Shown: in pieces, positions 1 to 7,180 of the stretch
How positions within the stretch are numbered: the first letter of the stretch is position 1
Layout: the number at the start of each line of letters is the position of its first letter
Assembly: GCA_020853455.1 (NCBI GenBank)
Contig: JADYYV010000058.1
Coordinates: forward strand, 1 to 14,095
From: Alphaproteobacteria bacterium
GTDB lineage: Bacteria > Pseudomonadota > Alphaproteobacteria > Micavibrionales > UBA2020
DNA length: 14,095 nt
Direction: 5' to 3'
Position numbers and translations under genes: made by a program
The notes under the pieces: model-generated
The model's database searches: none
What the model was told of the DNA's origin: nothing
Seen by the model: only the letters and a program-made list of their open reading frames with translations

Positions 1-2
1 TC

Positions 3-1028
3 GACGGCCTGACGCGCGGCTTCCTGCAAAACGCCGTCCGTTGTCTGCCCCTGCGTCAGCAGCGGCTGGCTCATCAGCTTGAATTCCTTCAGCGCGGCTT
101 CGGTCAGCGGCCCTTTTACGCCGTCAGCGCCGCGAATGCCGAGGTCGAAGCCGATCGTCCTCAGCGCGCGTTGTTGTTCTGCGATCTGGATATCATAGGC
201 GTAATTCATGCCTTTATACGCGGTCTGCGGAATTTCGGCTTCATGCGCAACGTATTCGGCGCCCAGCAGGGCTGAAATGCGGGGGTTGCTGCGCATTGCC
301 ACGATCTGGCGCAGGACGGCGGGATCGTTCACATGCACGCGCACGGTCGGCTGGTTTTGAGCGTTCATCGCGGGCGCGCTGACCTCGATATTGTCGGCAA
401 AGAAGCCCATGCCGTGCTTCGCGCCCTGCGTTTTCATCAGGTAAAGCCAGGTCGAGACGTTGAATTTATAGACGTCGCCCGCGCGCAGGCGGGTGGGGGA
501 GACGTTCATGACGTTGCCCGAATTTTCCTGCAGGCGCGTGACCATCGCCTCGAAATCCGTGCCGGTCTGGCGCGCGGCGAAATGCAGCGTGGCGGCGACG
601 GCGAGGGAAATCTTGTATTTCTTGGCGTCGGGCGCTGCCGCTTTCTTGATGTCGGCGATCGTTTTCAGCTCGTCGCGGGTTAGCGCGCCGGTATTGGGGC
701 TGTTGGTCAGCGTCCGGTATTCCGCGATCGTTTCGCGGTTCTGGACAAAGAAAATGTTGCGCGATTTTTCATCGTCCGTGCCGAACAGCGGGGCAAAGGA
801 CGCGAGCGGCGTAAAGCGGTGCGGCAGCGGCACGGGCTCGTTTTCCGGCGGCGGCGCGTTGACAAGCCCCGGCGTGGTCGTGAGCGTGTCCTGCGCGGGC
901 AGGCTCGACGGGCTTGGCAGCTGGCCCTGGGCGGCCAAGGTCAGCGGCGAGAAAATCACCGTCGAGGCAAGCGCGACAGTCTTGAACTTCCGTCTCAGTT
1001 CCGCCTTGTCGATGGTTGGAAAATGCAT
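3..1028 (-). CDS. Exported lytic-transglycosylase-like protein with peptidoglycan-binding domain (partial, C-terminus beyond left edge)
   Basis: The reading frame stays open from ATG at 1028 to the left edge, giving at least 342 residues; the C-terminus is outside the window. The N-terminus has basic residues (about 12-16) and then a hydrophobic stretch (17-33), so it is probably a signal peptide or anchor. A Pro-rich linker follows (about 38-75). Residues about 138-212 resemble the SLT lytic transglycosylase pattern: a helix starting SLAVAATLHFAARQTG, then RLQENS with E168 where the catalytic Glu would sit, then a Trp-containing STWLYLMK block and AKHGMGFFA. The match is divergent, so activity is uncertain. 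Residues about 281-340 (EQQRALRTIGFDLG, then GVKGPLTEAALKEF) fit a PG_binding_1 domain. The likely job is binding or cleaving peptidoglycan in the periplasm. An in-frame stop lies about 37 nt upstream of the ATG, which supports the start. The gene is divergent from the operon that begins at 1230. Confidence 0.8.
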   Translation of the reverse strand, partial: MHFPTIDKAELRRKFKTVALASTVIFSPLTLAAQGQLPSPSSLPAQDTLTTTPGLVNAPPPENEPVPLPHRFTPLASFAPLFGTDDEKSRNIFFVQNRETIAEYRTLTNSPNTGALTRDELKTIADIKKAAAPDAKKYKISLAVAATLHFAARQTGTDFEAMVTRLQENSGNVMNVSPTRLRAGDVYKFNVSTWLYLMKTQGAKHGMGFFADNIEVSAPAMNAQNQPTVRVHVNDPAVLRQIVAMRSNPRISALLGAEYVAHEAEIPQTAYKGMNYAYDIQIAEQQRALRTIGFDLGIRGADGVKGPLTEAALKEFKLMSQPLLTQGQTTDGVLQEAARQAV

Positions 1029-1072
1029 GCTTGCTCTTTGCCTTAGTTTCCGGAGTCGTACCAATTACAGAC

Positions 1073-1101
1073 AGTATAGCGCAATACGGTAAATATTTCA
1101 A
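1073..1101 (-). promoter_or_regulatory. Sigma-70-type promoter for the lytic-transglycosylase-like gene
   Basis: On the minus strand, TTGAAA (1096-1101) and TATACT (1073-1078) are separated by 17 bp. The elements match the consensus at 4 of 6 and 5 of 6 positions. The predicted start near 1066 leaves a leader of about 40 nt before ATG 1028, and that leader contains a purine-rich AAGG stretch. Position and spacing fit well; there is no experimental support. Confidence 0.6.
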
Positions 1102-1229
1102 CAATTCCGAACATCCTCAATGGGTTAGTAACAGCTTGAGCATAAGCTAGCCATGATTGCACCCCTGTTATTTGTTTTTGCTTTGGTGCTACACTAAATG
1201 AATAGAACAAAAGGGATTTCGGGGAATAG

Positions 1230-1949
1230 ATGCAGCTCAAATATACGTCCATCACAGGCGCTGACGATGCGGTTGATCCGGCGGATCTTCTGGCGCTGTC
1301 GCGTGAATTCCCGTTTGCCGAATGGGCCATCCTGCTGCTTCCCGCGCGCACGGGCACGCCGCGCTTTCCGTCCAAGGAATGGATCACGCGGTTTTCACAA
1401 CTGGCAAAAGGCCTGCATACAGCCATGCACCTTTGCGACGGCGCGCTTTTGGGGTTTATCCGCGGCGACAGCGAAATCCTCGACCTGATGTCGGGCTTCA
1501 AGCGCATCCAGCTGAACCTTAAATTCGGCGATGTCGAAGGCAAGTATGATCCGGCCGACCTGGTGCAGCGCGTGCGCGACAACCCGCAATTCCAGTTCAT
1601 CATCCAATACGGCCGCGACAAGCAAAGCCTGCTGCCGCTGCTGGCCGATGTGCCGAACCACGCGGTTCTTTACGACGATTCAGCCGGCCGCGGCATCAGC
1701 CCCGACAGCTGGGATCCGCCGCTGCCAAACCATTTCTGCGGTTATGCCGGCGGGTTGAACCCGTCAAATGTCGCGCAGCAGATCGCCATCATCGCGCAGG
1801 TTGCGCCCGGTTATACGACATGGATCGACATGGAAACCGGCGTGCGCACCGACGATAAATTCGACCTTGCAAAGGTGCGCCGCGTGCTGGAAATTTCGCA
1901 ACCCTTTGCCATACCCGCAGATGCCGCCGCCAAGGCAAAACAAGGATAA
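1230..1949 (+). CDS. TrpF-like TIM-barrel protein, catalytic Cys not conserved
   Basis: This 239-residue protein has the landmarks of phosphoribosylanthranilate isomerase (TrpF). The N-terminal strand KYTSITGADDA aligns with the family's KICGIT..EDA motif. HLCDG follows at 67-71. LYDDSAGRG at 147-155 matches the DS..GGTG loop that carries the catalytic Asp. GYAGGLNPSNV at 171-181 matches AGGLxPxNV, and the terminal WIDMETGVRTDD matches the VDVSSGVE..pG.KD phosphate-site region. TrpF isomerises PRA to CdRP in tryptophan synthesis using a Cys base and an Asp acid. Here Thr6 occupies the Cys position, so it may be a non-tryptophan paralogue. No other trp gene is nearby. The start has a GGGGAA ribosome site 4 nt upstream. 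It is the first gene of a co-directional set, with only 11 bp to the next. The fold is fairly secure; the reaction is unknown. Confidence 0.75.
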   Translation: MQLKYTSITGADDAVDPADLLALSREFPFAEWAILLLPARTGTPRFPSKEWITRFSQLAKGLHTAMHLCDGALLGFIRGDSEILDLMSGFKRIQLNLKFGDVEGKYDPADLVQRVRDNPQFQFIIQYGRDKQSLLPLLADVPNHAVLYDDSAGRGISPDSWDPPLPNHFCGYAGGLNPSNVAQQIAIIAQVAPGYTTWIDMETGVRTDDKFDLAKVRRVLEISQPFAIPADAAAKAKQG

Positions 1950-1960
1950 GTGCTTTAAAG

Positions 1961-2995
1961 ATGACCAACGAACCCACAACCGCCGCCCGCGTCCACAAAT
2001 CAGAGCGTTCACGCGCGCTGACAGTCATGACGCTCGACAAGCTTGATACCCTGACGCTTCCTTCGACGCCGCAGTTTTACGAGCTGTGGTACCGGTATTT
2101 TGACGGCGACCCTGAAATTACCCGCGCGATCGATGCCATCGAAGGCGAACCGGACGAAGCTTCCTGCCAGAAGATCTATGCGCGTTTTCTAAGCGCGCAA
2201 ACGCAGGACGCGGCGGTCAACAAGGTCAACGATCAGGTGCAGGGATCAATCACGGCTCTTGCTTCCATGCTGAAATCCGCGTCAAGCGCGACCTCCGAAT
2301 ACGGCACGCAGCTGGACGGCGTATCCGAAAAAATCGGCGACGCGTCGTCGATGAGCGACCTTGGCGATGTCATCAGCGGCATCCTGACCGAAACGATGAA
2401 GATGGTCGAAAAGAACAAAGAGCTGGAGATCGAACTGAACAATTCGTCGCAGCAGGTGACGGAGCTGAAACAGTATCTGGATAACGTCAAGAAAGAAGCC
2501 ACCACGGACAGCCTGACCGGTATCGCCAACCGCAAGGCGTTTGACAATTTCATCTCCGAAAAAGCCGTTTTTTCCACGGCGAACAAGGAGCCGATGGTGC
2601 TGATGATGCTCGACATCGACCATTTCAAGAAATTCAACGACACCTACGGCCACCAGACGGGCGACCAGGTGCTGCGGCTTGTCGCGCGCACGCTGGTCGG
2701 CAACATCAAGGGCCACGACATCGCGGCGCGCTATGGCGGCGAGGAATTCGCGATCATTCTGCCCGCAACGCCGCTTGCCGCGGGATTGAAAGTCGCCGAG
2801 GCGCTGCGCCGCCATGTGGAGCAAAAGGAACTGGTGAACAAAGCCAGCAACGAAAAACTCGGCACGATCACCATTTCCGTCGGCGTCGCCGAATACAGGC
2901 CAGAGGAAAGCATCACCGATTTTATCGAACGCGCCGACATTGCGCTGTATCAGGCCAAGAATGCAGGCCGTAACCGGGTGCAATCTGCGGGGTAG
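1961..2995 (+). CDS. GGDEF-domain diguanylate cyclase
   Basis: This 344-residue, apparently soluble protein should make cyclic di-GMP from two GTP. It has no membrane segment or signal peptide. Residues about 35-80 (YELWYRYFDGDPEITRAID) resemble an N-terminal module seen ahead of GGDEF in some alphaproteobacterial cyclases; its ligand is not evident. Residues about 85-180 are predicted helical, with the part from 145 coiled-coil-like (VEKNKELEIELNNSSQQV), suitable for dimerisation. The GGDEF domain runs from about 181 to 340: DSLTGIANRKAF, then MMLDIDHFKKFNDTYGH with the metal-binding Asp, and the active-site GGEEF at 259-263. The inhibitory site normally reads RxxD; here it is KGHD (250-253). 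No EAL domain is present. It starts 11 bp after the TrpF-like gene. Its last codons carry the GGGG ribosome site of the following gene, so the two are probably cotranscribed. Catalytic residues look intact. Confidence 0.9.
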   Translation: MTNEPTTAARVHKSERSRALTVMTLDKLDTLTLPSTPQFYELWYRYFDGDPEITRAIDAIEGEPDEASCQKIYARFLSAQTQDAAVNKVNDQVQGSITALASMLKSASSATSEYGTQLDGVSEKIGDASSMSDLGDVISGILTETMKMVEKNKELEIELNNSSQQVTELKQYLDNVKKEATTDSLTGIANRKAFDNFISEKAVFSTANKEPMVLMMLDIDHFKKFNDTYGHQTGDQVLRLVARTLVGNIKGHDIAARYGGEEFAIILPATPLAAGLKVAEALRRHVEQKELVNKASNEKLGTITISVGVAEYRPEESITDFIERADIALYQAKNAGRNRVQSAG

Positions 2996-2997
2996 GG

Positions 2998-4749
2998 ATG
3001 TCTTTATCCGAAAAACACGCGGCTGCGCGCGATGCCTTGGGCCGCCATGATTACGAAGACGCCATCCGGCATATCGACGCCGCGCTCGAGCATAACGAAC
3101 ACGATTCCGCCGCCATGAGCCTGATGGCCGAAACGCTGGAAGAACAGGGCGCGTTGATGGAAGCGGTTGGCTATGCCGTGCTGGCGATCAACACCGACAA
3201 TGAAAACCTTGCGGCAAAAAAACAATTCCTGCGCCTTGCCGGCGAAATGCATTTCACGCATCACAACCCGAATGTCGAAAGCGCCCTTCTGGCCTGCCTG
3301 AAAACCCCTGACCTAGAATACGGCGGCGCGAACGTGCTGTGGGGCAATGCGCTGCTGGTCAACCCTTCGTTCATCGCGCTGTTTACGCATGTCATGCGCA
3401 AGCGCCTGCTGCCGTGGTCGAAGCCCTTCGACGGCATTACCGATTTTTCGCCGCTGCTGACGCCCTATTTCCTGCTGGGTATTTCGCAGATCACCGTATG
3501 CTTCCTGCCGTTCGAGCGCTTCATGGTCAACCTGCGCGCCTTCCTGCTGGAACAGTCCGGCAGCGCAGAGCCGCAACTGCCGGTCTCTGACCTGCTGGCG
3601 CTGACGGCCGCCATGGCGCGCTATGCTTTTCATGCCGATTTCATCCTCGAGATCACGCCGAGGGAGCAGAAACAAGCGGATGCGTTTCGCGGCAAGGCAT
3701 TGAGCGGTGCGGCTACCGCGCAGGATATCGCGATACTTGGCTGCTATGCGCCCTTATACGGCCTTTCCAATGCCGATATGGTCGAGGAAAAATACAAATC
3801 ACATCCCGTCCTTGACAGCATGATTGCTGACCATATCACGGAATACAAGGCGCTGCGCGAGCGTGCGGCGAAAATCATGCCCGCGACCTCTATTCTTGGT
3901 GAAGTCGCCGACAAAGTCAGGAACATGTACGAAAGTTTCCCGTATCCCCGCTGGCGGCAGCTGGAGGAAACGAAATTTACGTGGCGCGAACAGGACCGCG
4001 CGGCGCTTGAAAAACCGGGCGCGACGGGGCTTGTCGCCGGCTGCGGCACGGGGCGGGAATCCTGCCAGCTGGCCGCCGCGTTTCCGGATGCCGATATTCT
4101 TGCCATCGACATTACGGCAGCAAGCCTTTCCTATGCGATCAACAAGGCCGAGCAATACGGCATCAAAAACGTCGCGCATATTCAGGCAGACATCATGGAG
4201 TTGCCAAAGCTCGGGCGCAGCTTCGATTACATTCACAGCGTCGGCGTGCTGCACCATATGGCCGATCCGGAGCAGGGCTGGCAAACGCTGGCCAACCTGC
4301 TGAACCCCGGCGGCATCATGCATATCGGGCTGTACGGCGAAACGCCGCGCCGCTCGATCGTGGAGGCGCGCGCCGCAATCGCCAAGGGTAAATATCCGCA
4401 TACCCCCGAAGGGATGCGCGAATTCCGCAAAGACTCTCCGCTGCTGCTGCGTTCGGAAAGCCTGTCGACTCTATTAAAGGCGCGCGACTATTATTTCCTC
4501 AACATGTATAGCGACCTGCTGTTCCATGTGCATGAAGACCGTTTCACAATCCCGCGCATCGGAGCCGCACTTGAAAAAATGGGCATGGTGTTTACCGGCT
4601 TCAAGCTGCCCGAAAAAGTGATGCAGCAATTCCGCGAACTGTTTCCGGACGATATGCGCGGCCTGTCGCTGAAAAACTGGGAAGCTTTTGAAAAACTGCA
4701 TCCCGATACCTTTATCCATTCCTATAAATTCTGGTGCCGCAGGGCATAA
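2998..4749 (+). CDS. TPR-repeat and class I SAM-dependent methyltransferase fusion protein
   Basis: This 583-residue protein begins with TPR-like helical repeats (about 5-80: ARDALGRHDYEDAIRHIDAALE, then a second unit). A long helical middle of unknown role follows (about 90-300). The segment VRNMYESFPYPRW (308-319) is a signature often found just before the methyltransferase part of such TPR proteins. The Rossmann methyltransferase domain spans about 340-450: motif I LVAGCGTGR (345-353), acidic D371 ending strand 2 for the SAM ribose, QADIMELP (397-403), and SVGVLHHMADP (414-424) as motif IV. The fold indicates SAM-dependent methyl transfer; the acceptor is unknown, though TPRs suggest a protein partner. 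It begins 2 bp after the GGDEF stop with a GGGG site overlapping that stop, so translation is probably coupled. No signal peptide is seen. The methyltransferase assignment is strong; the substrate is not inferable. Confidence 0.88.
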   Translation: MSLSEKHAAARDALGRHDYEDAIRHIDAALEHNEHDSAAMSLMAETLEEQGALMEAVGYAVLAINTDNENLAAKKQFLRLAGEMHFTHHNPNVESALLACLKTPDLEYGGANVLWGNALLVNPSFIALFTHVMRKRLLPWSKPFDGITDFSPLLTPYFLLGISQITVCFLPFERFMVNLRAFLLEQSGSAEPQLPVSDLLALTAAMARYAFHADFILEITPREQKQADAFRGKALSGAATAQDIAILGCYAPLYGLSNADMVEEKYKSHPVLDSMIADHITEYKALRERAAKIMPATSILGEVADKVRNMYESFPYPRWRQLEETKFTWREQDRAALEKPGATGLVAGCGTGRESCQLAAAFPDADILAIDITAASLSYAINKAEQYGIKNVAHIQADIMELPKLGRSFDYIHSVGVLHHMADPEQGWQTLANLLNPGGIMHIGLYGETPRRSIVEARAAIAKGKYPHTPEGMREFRKDSPLLLRSESLSTLLKARDYYFLNMYSDLLFHVHEDRFTIPRIGAALEKMGMVFTGFKLPEKVMQQFRELFPDDMRGLSLKNWEAFEKLHPDTFIHSYKFWCRRA

Positions 4750-4766
4750 TGAAAAGGAGTTCAAGC

Positions 4767-5375
4767 ATGTTTTTCCGTTTCTTCGTTCTGGCGTTTGCCC
4801 TGCTGCTGTCTGCGCCGGCCGTGGCGCAAACAGAAAATGACGGATATGTCGATACGCCGGCGCTGACGCTCGACGAACAAATGACGAATGCGTCCGATGG
4901 CGATGTCGCTTCGCAATACAACCTTGGCATGAAATACGCGCGCGGCGACGGCGTGCCGCAGGATTACAAGGTTGCCGCCAAATGGCTCGAAATGGCGGCC
5001 AACAAGGGCGACATGGATGCGCAGGCCGCTCTGGGCGTGATGTACCAGAAGGGGCAGGGCGTGCAGCAGGACAACAATATCGCCGCAAGCCTTTACAAAC
5101 GCGCCGCCGCGCAGGGCGACAAGATGTCGCAATATAACCTTGCGTCGATTTACGCGAGCGGACGCGGTTCGATGCGCAACGACAAGGAAGCTTTTTTCTG
5201 GGTCACGCTGGCATCTGTCGAAAATACCGAACCGCAGGTGACGGCGCTACACGATACGCTCGCCGCGCGCCTGACGCCCGCCGACATCAGCGAAGCGCAG
5301 CAGCGTGCGTCGCTGTGGGTACCCGAAAAGAAGCCGGAAGAAGAAATGCCGGAAAAGCTGCAATATGGCCAGTAA
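4767..5375 (+). CDS. Exported Sel1-repeat protein
   Basis: The product is 202 residues from ATG 4767. This start is chosen because AGGAG lies 7-8 nt upstream and the next residues, MFFRFFVLAFALLLSAPAVAQ, form a clean signal peptide with AVAQ near the cleavage site. ATG 4749, which overlaps the upstream stop as TAATG, would add six residues. Three Sel1-type repeats run from about 46 to 154: ASQYNLGMKYARGDGVPQD, AQAALGVMYQKGQGVQQD and SQYNLASIYASGRGSMRND, each with the AA..G linker. Such repeats act as protein-binding solenoids, usually in the periplasm or envelope. The C-terminal tail is Glu/Pro-rich. It sits between the methyltransferase and the haem protein, overlapping the latter by 11 bp. 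The family is confident; the partner is unknown. Confidence 0.88.
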   Translation: MFFRFFVLAFALLLSAPAVAQTENDGYVDTPALTLDEQMTNASDGDVASQYNLGMKYARGDGVPQDYKVAAKWLEMAANKGDMDAQAALGVMYQKGQGVQQDNNIAASLYKRAAAQGDKMSQYNLASIYASGRGSMRNDKEAFFWVTLASVENTEPQVTALHDTLAARLTPADISEAQQRASLWVPEKKPEEEMPEKLQYGQ

Positions 5376-6324
5376 GCCCCTTATTACATACGGCGCGGTT
5401 TTTGCGGCGGTGCTGGGGCTGTTCGCGCTTTCGGCCTTTGCCCAGCCGTCGGTGCGCAAGCCGGTTGCCGAAGCGGAACGCATGAACGGCTACGCGTTGA
5501 ACGATTACGCGGGATTCTGGAAGAACCCCGATTGGCATTTCGTCACGGTGCGCTATCGCCGCGACAGCAGCGAAATGCGCCTTACTTACGCCAACGACAT
5601 CGCATGGAAGGCCTTGCTGGCGGGCGGCACGGACTACCCCGAAGGTGCAGTCTTCGGCAAGGTCGGGCTGCTGACGCAGGACGATCCCAGCTTCACCAGT
5701 TCCGCCGTGCCTGCGGGCGCGCGCCGGTATCAGCTGATGATCCGCGACAAGGTAAAGGGCAAGGATACCAACGGCTGGGCATATGCGCTGTTCGACGGGC
5801 GCGGCAAGGCGGTTGCGGAAGACCAGGATATCGCGTCGCAGGCCTGCTGGGCCTGCCATGCGCTTGTGCCGGAGCGCGGCGAAGTATTTTCCCAGCCGAT
5901 CAGCATGGATATTTCCGACACGCTGCCCGATCCCGGTGCCGTCCCCTTCGCACAGGCGATTTCTCGCGTCGAGTTTGATACGGTTCAGGTATCCACGCTG
6001 CCTGAAAAAATCCGCGCAAGGCTGCCCAAGGAAACTGAAACTATTCGCCTGGTGCAGGGCAAGCTCGCGCTGAATTTATTCCGCGGGACGATCGACGAAA
6101 TCCGTCCGACGCTGGCAAAGGAATCCATGCGCGCGAAAATGCCGGCTGTCTTGATGAGCAAGGATGGCACGCTGTTTTCGGTTGTCCATGCCGTAGCGGG
6201 CGTCAAAAGCTGCGCCTTGTCGGGCGGCGGGCAGGGCGTGACCGTCAACGCCTTTTATACGACCGGCATCGTGCCCGGCAGGGAATCCCTGATCGCCGAG
6301 CATCAATACTGCGACAAGCAATAA
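5365..6324 (+). CDS. Cytochrome P460-like exported haem protein with long C-terminal extension
   Basis: The product is 319 residues from ATG 5365, with GGAAAAG about 8 nt upstream. An upstream in-frame start at 5305 would place a very basic, Cys-containing run before the signal peptide, so it is disfavoured. A hydrophobic segment (about 7-26, ending SAFAQ) should be a signal peptide. Residues about 45-180 fit the cytochrome P460 family: GFWKNPDWHFVTVRYRRD, TDYPEGAVFGK, the RYQLMIRDK strand, GWAYALFDGRGK, then CWACH (161-165), the CxxCH haem c site, followed by a Phe-containing VFSQP. P460 proteins carry haem c with an additional Lys cross-link and handle hydroxylamine or NO; which Lys would do so here is not clear. 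Residues about 185-319 form an extension I do not recognise, with two further Cys (C283, C316). It is the last gene of the operon, converging on the membrane protein gene that ends at 6335. Confidence 0.82.
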   Translation: MASKPLITYGAVFAAVLGLFALSAFAQPSVRKPVAEAERMNGYALNDYAGFWKNPDWHFVTVRYRRDSSEMRLTYANDIAWKALLAGGTDYPEGAVFGKVGLLTQDDPSFTSSAVPAGARRYQLMIRDKVKGKDTNGWAYALFDGRGKAVAEDQDIASQACWACHALVPERGEVFSQPISMDISDTLPDPGAVPFAQAISRVEFDTVQVSTLPEKIRARLPKETETIRLVQGKLALNLFRGTIDEIRPTLAKESMRAKMPAVLMSKDGTLFSVVHAVAGVKSCALSGGGQGVTVNAFYTTGIVPGRESLIAEHQYCDKQ

Positions 6325-6334
6325 AAGTGGTGTA

Positions 6335-6904
6335 TCAGCCGCGCTTCATTGCGGCGGTGGTCAGCTTGAAAATGCGCCAGCCTGCGCCTGCGATAGCGCC
6401 GAATGACGACAGGCGCAGCGCCGCGTCTGCAACAGGCTCGCCCAGCCACAAAGCCAGCACCACTCCCAGCATGCCCCCGGCTGCGCCGCCGCGTGCGGTT
6501 GCGCGCGGCAATCCGCCGAAGGCTCCCGTCGATGCAAAGCCGGTGCCGATGCCTGTCAGGCTCGCCAGCAGCATCTTGATGCCCGTCCAGCCAAGATTGA
6601 TACCCTTGAAGAAAACGCCCAGCGCAAAGCTGATGCCGAAAAATATGGCCGCGCCCGCAGACGCGCCCAGCAGCGCGCCTGTCATGCTGCCCATGTTGTG
6701 TTCATGCGCGGAAATCGCGCCGATGGCCATGCCCAGCACCGCGCCGAAACCGCTCCAGCCTGAAAACGTAATCCAGCTCGGGCCTTTTGCGCCGTAGTCG
6801 GGGCGCCCGTAAATTCTCTCGCTGGCCGCCTGCCGCGCCGCATCCGCATTCAGCTGGCGCGTGAAACGGGCTGCGTATTGATTGTGTGGGCCTTCGTTCG
6901 TCAT
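6335..6904 (-). CDS. Glycine/alanine-rich multi-pass membrane protein, unknown function
   Basis: The product is 189 residues from ATG 6904; the GAGG site 7 nt upstream (minus strand AAAGAGGTGCGACC) makes this start better than the one 36 bp further out. A polar N-terminus of about 45 residues, rich in Arg, Asn and Ala, precedes about four hydrophobic segments (roughly 48-66, 74-100, 107-125, 138-156), with a weaker one at 164-178. Small-residue patterns such as GAVLGMAIGAISA and GALLGASAGAA suggest tightly packed glycine-zipper helices. No signal peptide, catalytic motif or family name is recognisable. It is probably an inner-membrane protein. The gene ends 10 bp from the convergent P460 gene and is preceded by a long AT-rich region. 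The next gene upstream on this strand (ends 7216) encodes another Gly-rich membrane protein. Confidence 0.72.
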   Translation of the reverse strand: MTNEGPHNQYAARFTRQLNADAARQAASERIYGRPDYGAKGPSWITFSGWSGFGAVLGMAIGAISAHEHNMGSMTGALLGASAGAAIFFGISFALGVFFKGINLGWTGIKMLLASLTGIGTGFASTGAFGGLPRATARGGAAGGMLGVVLALWLGEPVADAALRLSSFGAIAGAGWRIFKLTTAAMKRG

Positions 6905-7035
6905 GGTCGCACCTCTTTGACTGCACATCGTCTTTGGCAAGCTTATCAGCTAACAACAGCGATGACACGCATGAAGCGGTATGTTCCCTGCGAAACCCGT
7001 TTTTTGCGCAGTTTCGCCTCTTTTAACCTGTTGAT

Positions 7036-7065
7036 TTATAACGAAACTAAAATTCGAAAATGCAA
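7036..7065 (-). promoter_or_regulatory. Possible promoter for the 189-residue membrane protein gene
   Basis: On the minus strand, TTGCAT (7060-7065) is followed after 18 bp by TTATAA (7036-7041). Both are partial consensus matches in AT-rich DNA, where such matches arise easily. The leader to ATG 6904 would be about 125 nt. A 12-bp palindrome overlaps the outer edge of the -35 element by one base and could be an operator. Confidence 0.35.
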
Positions 7066-7076
7066 AATGCGCATTT
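7065..7076. repeat. 12-bp perfect palindrome AAATGCGCATTT
   Basis: The two 6-bp arms are exact reverse complements with no spacer. It lies at the upstream edge of a candidate minus-strand promoter, a position that suits a regulator binding site. No known operator consensus is recognised. Confidence 0.5.
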
Positions 7077-7104
7077 CATAAGGCGTTGATTTTACAGTGT
7101 ATTT

Positions 7105-7129
7105 CAAAAACGGCTGTGTGCAAAAACGG
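7105..7129. repeat. 9-bp direct repeat CAAAAACGG
   Basis: Two exact copies (7105-7113 and 7121-7129) lie 16 bp apart, start to start. They are the first members of a run of A-tracts extending to 7159. Confidence 0.55.
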
Positions 7130-7180
7130 TATAAAAACACATACAAAACCCGTCGAAAACCGGCACAGGAAATCAGAACC

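Noticed and set aside
493..1092. 199-codon plus-strand frame opposite the left-edge gene
   Set aside because: The minus frame holds a signal peptide, an SLT-like region and a PG-binding domain, and it has a promoter; the plus frame is Ser/Ala-rich with no recognisable features.
2282..2983. 233-codon minus-strand frame opposite the GGDEF gene
   Set aside because: It is antisense to an unmistakable GGDEF domain and has no start context or family match.
6338..6355. GCCGC / GCGGC hairpin between the P460 gene and the convergent membrane gene
   Set aside because: The stem is 5 bp with an 8-nt loop inside the coding end of the minus gene, and no U-tract follows on the plus strand; on the minus strand a T-run comes too late. 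Not a credible terminator.
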